Source: Saprospiraceae bacterium (GTDB taxonomy: Bacteria > Bacteroidota > Bacteroidia > Chitinophagales > Saprospiraceae). From it: a stretch of DNA of 64,000 bases. Positions 63,702 through 64,000 of the stretch are shown piece after piece. The stretch spans positions 1-64,000 of the forward strand of contig JANWXM010000020.1 in the NCBI GenBank assembly GCA_025055285.1, written 5' to 3'. Below the pieces are notes generated by a model that was given only the letters and a program-made list of their open reading frames with translations, was not told the DNA's origin and searched no databases. The stretch's first letter is position 1; every line of letters begins with the position of its first letter. A program made the position numbers and the translations under genes.

Positions 63702-64000
63702 ATGACACATGTGTTTACATCTTCCTCCATTTTGCTGAAGAGTCGTCTTAACGCAGGGCTATCCGCTGCGTTGCTGATGGTATTTTGCCTCTCTGCATCC
63801 ATCGGATGGGCACAGATATCGTTTACGGGTTCGTACACCCAAGATTTTAATTCTCTTGCTAGCACCGGGACGAGCAGTACAGTGCCTGCGGGATGGGCAT
63901 TCTTAGAAATAGGGCTTAGTGCCAACGCCATGTATACTGCCAACAACGGTGGTTCAGGCATCGCCGACACTTATAGTTACGGTGCAACTGGATCATCAGA
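63702..64000 (+). CDS. Large secreted protein, N-terminal part (3' end outside window)
   Basis: The frame starts at ATG 63702 and stays open to the right edge (99 codons). A signal peptide with a long hydrophobic core (LSAALLMVFCLSASIGWAQ) is followed by SFTGSYTQDFNSLAST and GTSSTVPAGWAFLEIG, which is the typical start of large T9SS-exported multi-domain proteins of Bacteroidota (lamin-tail, endonuclease or adhesin types). The sorting domain would be outside the window, so T9SS export is inference. No strong -7 lies directly upstream; the promoter at 63164 would give a 500-nt leader. Confidence 0.8.
   Translation, partial: MTHVFTSSSILLKSRLNAGLSAALLMVFCLSASIGWAQISFTGSYTQDFNSLASTGTSSTVPAGWAFLEIGLSANAMYTANNGGSGIADTYSYGATGSS

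Overview
The window is chromosomal DNA from a member of the Bacteroidota. The evidence is a near-complete set of type IX secretion (T9SS) and gliding-type genes (porX, gldN, gldM, gldL, gldK, porP-like, porU, sprA), secreted proteins with T9SS C-terminal sorting domains, and several upstream regions with the Bacteroidota promoter signature (TAnnTTTG at -7, sometimes with TTG near -33). Genus or class cannot be fixed from the sequence. No transposase, integrase, CRISPR array or rRNA was seen, so this looks like core genome.

Layout. 1-3 kb: the start of a TolB-like propeller protein (cut by the left edge) and two secreted proteins of unknown function. 3-10 kb: a subtilisin-like protease without a signal peptide, a lipid A type acyltransferase, the T9SS regulator PorX, an HD-domain phosphohydrolase and an ECF sigma factor. 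10-17.7 kb: the T9SS core gldN-gldM-gldL-gldK-porP preceded by a YyaL-type thioredoxin-domain gene. 17.8-28.8 kb: an M1 peptidase, serine dehydratase, an alkyltransferase-like protein, OsmC, a DUF1800/DUF1501 pair, an iron-sulfur photolyase and DUF2721. 28.9-29.1 kb: tRNA-Pro(CGG) and tRNA-Thr(CGT). 29.5-36.1 kb: a TetR-TolC-adaptor-RND efflux operon. 36.9-42.7 kb: a membrane acyltransferase, YraN, a small secreted protein and PorU. 43-50.4 kb: a sulfur/redox module. 50.8-51.0 kb: tRNA-Pro(GGG), tRNA-Val(CAC) and tRNA-Val(GAC). 51.2-54.7 kb: an orphan ABC permease, a GT39 glycosyltransferase and a DUF1573 gene broken by an in-frame TGA. 54.9-62.5 kb: sprA. 62.5-64 kb: a repeat-like GC-rich block, a possible small RNA or attenuated leader, and the start of a secreted protein cut by the right edge.

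Two systems stand out. First, SprA (translocon), GldKLMN (trans-envelope motor and ring), PorP, PorU (sortase) and PorX (regulator) lie within about 56 kb, with an ECF sigma gene between porX and gldN that has its own promoter and a set of inverted repeats. Second, the 43-50 kb block encodes a membrane-anchored TsdA-like diheme cytochrome, a Tat-exported SoxB-like metallophosphatase, a small membrane protein, a Crp/Fnr regulator, an exported beta-carbonic anhydrase, an envelope DsrE-like protein and an OprD-like porin. Two promoters in this block each carry a GTGA-N6-TCAC palindrome whose centre lies exactly 30.5 bp upstream of the -7 element. I infer a Crp/Fnr-controlled periplasmic sulfur-compound (probably thiosulfate) oxidation unit that I do not recognise as a described operon.
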